From assembly GCA_003558195.1 (NCBI GenBank), contig PWMM01000265.1:1-5635 (forward strand): 5,635 nt of DNA, in the 5' to 3' direction. Under the pieces are notes generated by a model. That model was given only the letters and a program-made list of their open reading frames with translations, searched no databases and had not been told where the DNA came from. The translations under genes and the position numbers were made by a program. Numbering within the stretch: position 1 is the first letter of the stretch; each line of letters starts with the position of its first letter. Origin of the DNA: Syntrophomonadaceae bacterium. Lineage in GTDB: Bacteria > Bacillota > Dethiobacteria > DTU022. This document shows, piece after piece, positions 4,543-5,635 of the stretch.

Positions 4543-5635
4543 ATGTCCTTTGCTGGTTCCGTACATTCCAAAGCTGTTGAACTGACCAAATTGTCCGTTG
4601 AGATGACGACTGCCGCCGGTTCCGGGCATCCCACCTCCGCGTCCTCACTGGCCCATGTGGTTACCGTTCTGATGTACGATCATATGCGTTGGGACCCTGA
4701 AAGTCCCGGTCATAAGGGGGCTGATCGCCTTGTCCTCTCCGAAGGCCATGCCGTGCCGATCATCTACGCCGCCGGCGCGGATATTGGTATAGGCATCGGA
4801 AAAAACGGTGATCTTAGGCCGATGACCCGTGAAGACGCCATGAAGCTTCGAGAACTGGGGAGTGAAATCGACGGGCACCCCAACCCCATGGAAGGGTTCC
4901 CCTTCTTTGATGCCGCCACCGGTTCGCTCGGACAGGGCCTTTCGGTCGCTGCCGGTATCGGGGCGGCGGCCCGGCTCGATGATATTGACAAGCGCATATA
5001 TTGCCTCATTGGCGACGGCGAGAGTCGCGAGGGACAGATTTGGGAGGCCGTTGATTTCATCGCCGACCATGAGCTGGCCAATGTCTATCCGGTTTTTAAC
5101 TGCAACCGTTACGGGCAATCGGACCCGGTGAGCCCGTCGCAGTCGGCCGAAACAACGGTCCGTAAACTCTCGGCCGTCGGTTTCACGGTCAGGCAGATCG
5201 ACGGACATGACCCGGACCAAATCCGGGAAGCTCTCCAAGCCCATGCCGAAGCGGCCAACGATGCCACCCCCTTCGCGATCGTGGCGGAAACGACCAAAGG
5301 CTGGGGCAGCCGAACCATGCAGGAACTGGGACACGGCAAAGCCATCGGGGCGGATCAGCTCAATACCGTCCTGCAAGAACTGGATGAGACCTCTGCACGG
5401 ATCGGAGCGCAATGGGAAGAGGGTGCGGTGGAGATCAAACCGATCACCAATGCCGTCCACGTCACCACTCAGACGGACACTCCGCCGTCATTCAACGAGG
5501 CCCTGCGTGCGGCCGGTAAGGGATCGGTTCTGGAGGACGGCGAATGGGCGACCCGGCGCGCGTATGGTCTTGCGCTACAGGCGCTCGGGCACGCCAATCC
5601 CGGAATAGTGGCCATGGACGGCGATGAAGAACTCG
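4543..5635 (+). CDS. tkt: Transketolase, N-terminal part (runs off the right edge)
   Basis: 364 codons are visible before the window ends; family members of this type have about 620-650 residues, so a little over half is seen. The enzyme moves two-carbon ketol units between sugar phosphates in the non-oxidative pentose phosphate pathway, using thiamine diphosphate and a divalent metal. The N-terminal PP domain is complete. GSGHPTS (26-32) has His29, SEGHA (66-70) has His69, and DGHPNP has His112. TGSLGQGL lies at 126-133, and the cofactor motif GDGESREG (157-164) has metal ligand Asp158, partnered by Asn188 in NRYGQSDP exactly 30 residues on. His264 lies in ELGHGK. The middle pyrimidine-binding domain begins near residue 335 with WATRRAYG. 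The catalytic Glu of that domain lies beyond the edge. SGHPTS and NR-GQSDP resemble the vertebrate-type subclass rather than E. coli TktA. The start is fixed by a strong ribosome binding site and the promoter reads away from the lactonase gene. Confidence 0.97.
   Translation, partial: MSFAGSVHSKAVELTKLSVEMTTAAGSGHPTSASSLAHVVTVLMYDHMRWDPESPGHKGADRLVLSEGHAVPIIYAAGADIGIGIGKNGDLRPMTREDAMKLRELGSEIDGHPNPMEGFPFFDAATGSLGQGLSVAAGIGAAARLDDIDKRIYCLIGDGESREGQIWEAVDFIADHELANVYPVFNCNRYGQSDPVSPSQSAETTVRKLSAVGFTVRQIDGHDPDQIREALQAHAEAANDATPFAIVAETTKGWGSRTMQELGHGKAIGADQLNTVLQELDETSARIGAQWEEGAVEIKPITNAVHVTTQTDTPPSFNEALRAAGKGSVLEDGEWATRRAYGLALQALGHANPGIVAMDGDEEL

Noticed and set aside
4645..5460. 271-codon minus-strand open frame, with shorter ones in other frames
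   Set aside because: The plus strand encodes transketolase over the same bases with every cofactor motif present; GC-rich third positions make long antisense frames here.
1..5635. CRISPR array, tRNA or rRNA genes
   Set aside because: No regularly spaced direct repeats with unique spacers, no cloverleaf and no conserved rRNA segment were found on either strand.

Overview
The window is about 5.6 kb of bacterial DNA with moderate GC content. It holds three healthy carbohydrate-metabolism genes, a stretch of decayed accessory genes, and several repeat or hairpin elements between genes. The host cannot be named from this alone. The transketolase is of the compact, vertebrate-like bacterial subclass, and the gaps are rich in small palindromes and a 9-nt tandem array. 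I have a weak impression of an uncultured environmental lineage, possibly PVC-like, but this is inference only.

Layout. Positions 1-33 look like the start of a minus-strand gene that leaves the window; only a good ribosome binding site and 11 codons are visible. Positions 108-161 carry six imperfect 9-nt tandem units. Positions 201-935 (minus) hold the C-terminal half of an aldo/keto reductase. Its N-terminal catalytic half is missing and is replaced in frame by about 67 residues that resemble a decayed helix-turn-helix transposase. Positions 961-1117 are AT-rich and geneless. Positions 1118-1386 (plus) hold a RelE/ParE-like toxin gene broken by one missing base. It is followed, with an ATGA overlap, by a badly decayed partner reading frame up to about 1580.

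Positions 1556-3091 (minus) encode a complete glucose-6-phosphate dehydrogenase (zwf). A 238-bp gap with a REP-like double palindrome and a second hairpin separates it from a complete SMP-30/gluconolactonase-family lactonase (3330-4199, minus). A 343-bp divergent intergenic region holds three consecutive stem-loops on the lactonase side and a TATAAT promoter box on the transketolase side. Transketolase (4543 to beyond the right edge, plus) closes the window.

The intact genes form a coherent pentose-phosphate locus. Zwf oxidises glucose-6-phosphate to 6-phosphogluconolactone. The neighbouring SMP-30 protein belongs to a lactonase family and may hydrolyse that lactone or a free sugar lactone. 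Transketolase carries out the non-oxidative carbon shuffling. The left 1.5 kb is a gene graveyard, with an IS-like scar, a beheaded reductase and a frameshifted toxin-antitoxin pair. I see no convincing new multi-gene system. The most interesting items are the chimeric reductase, the palindromic elements and the structured leader of the lactonase gene.
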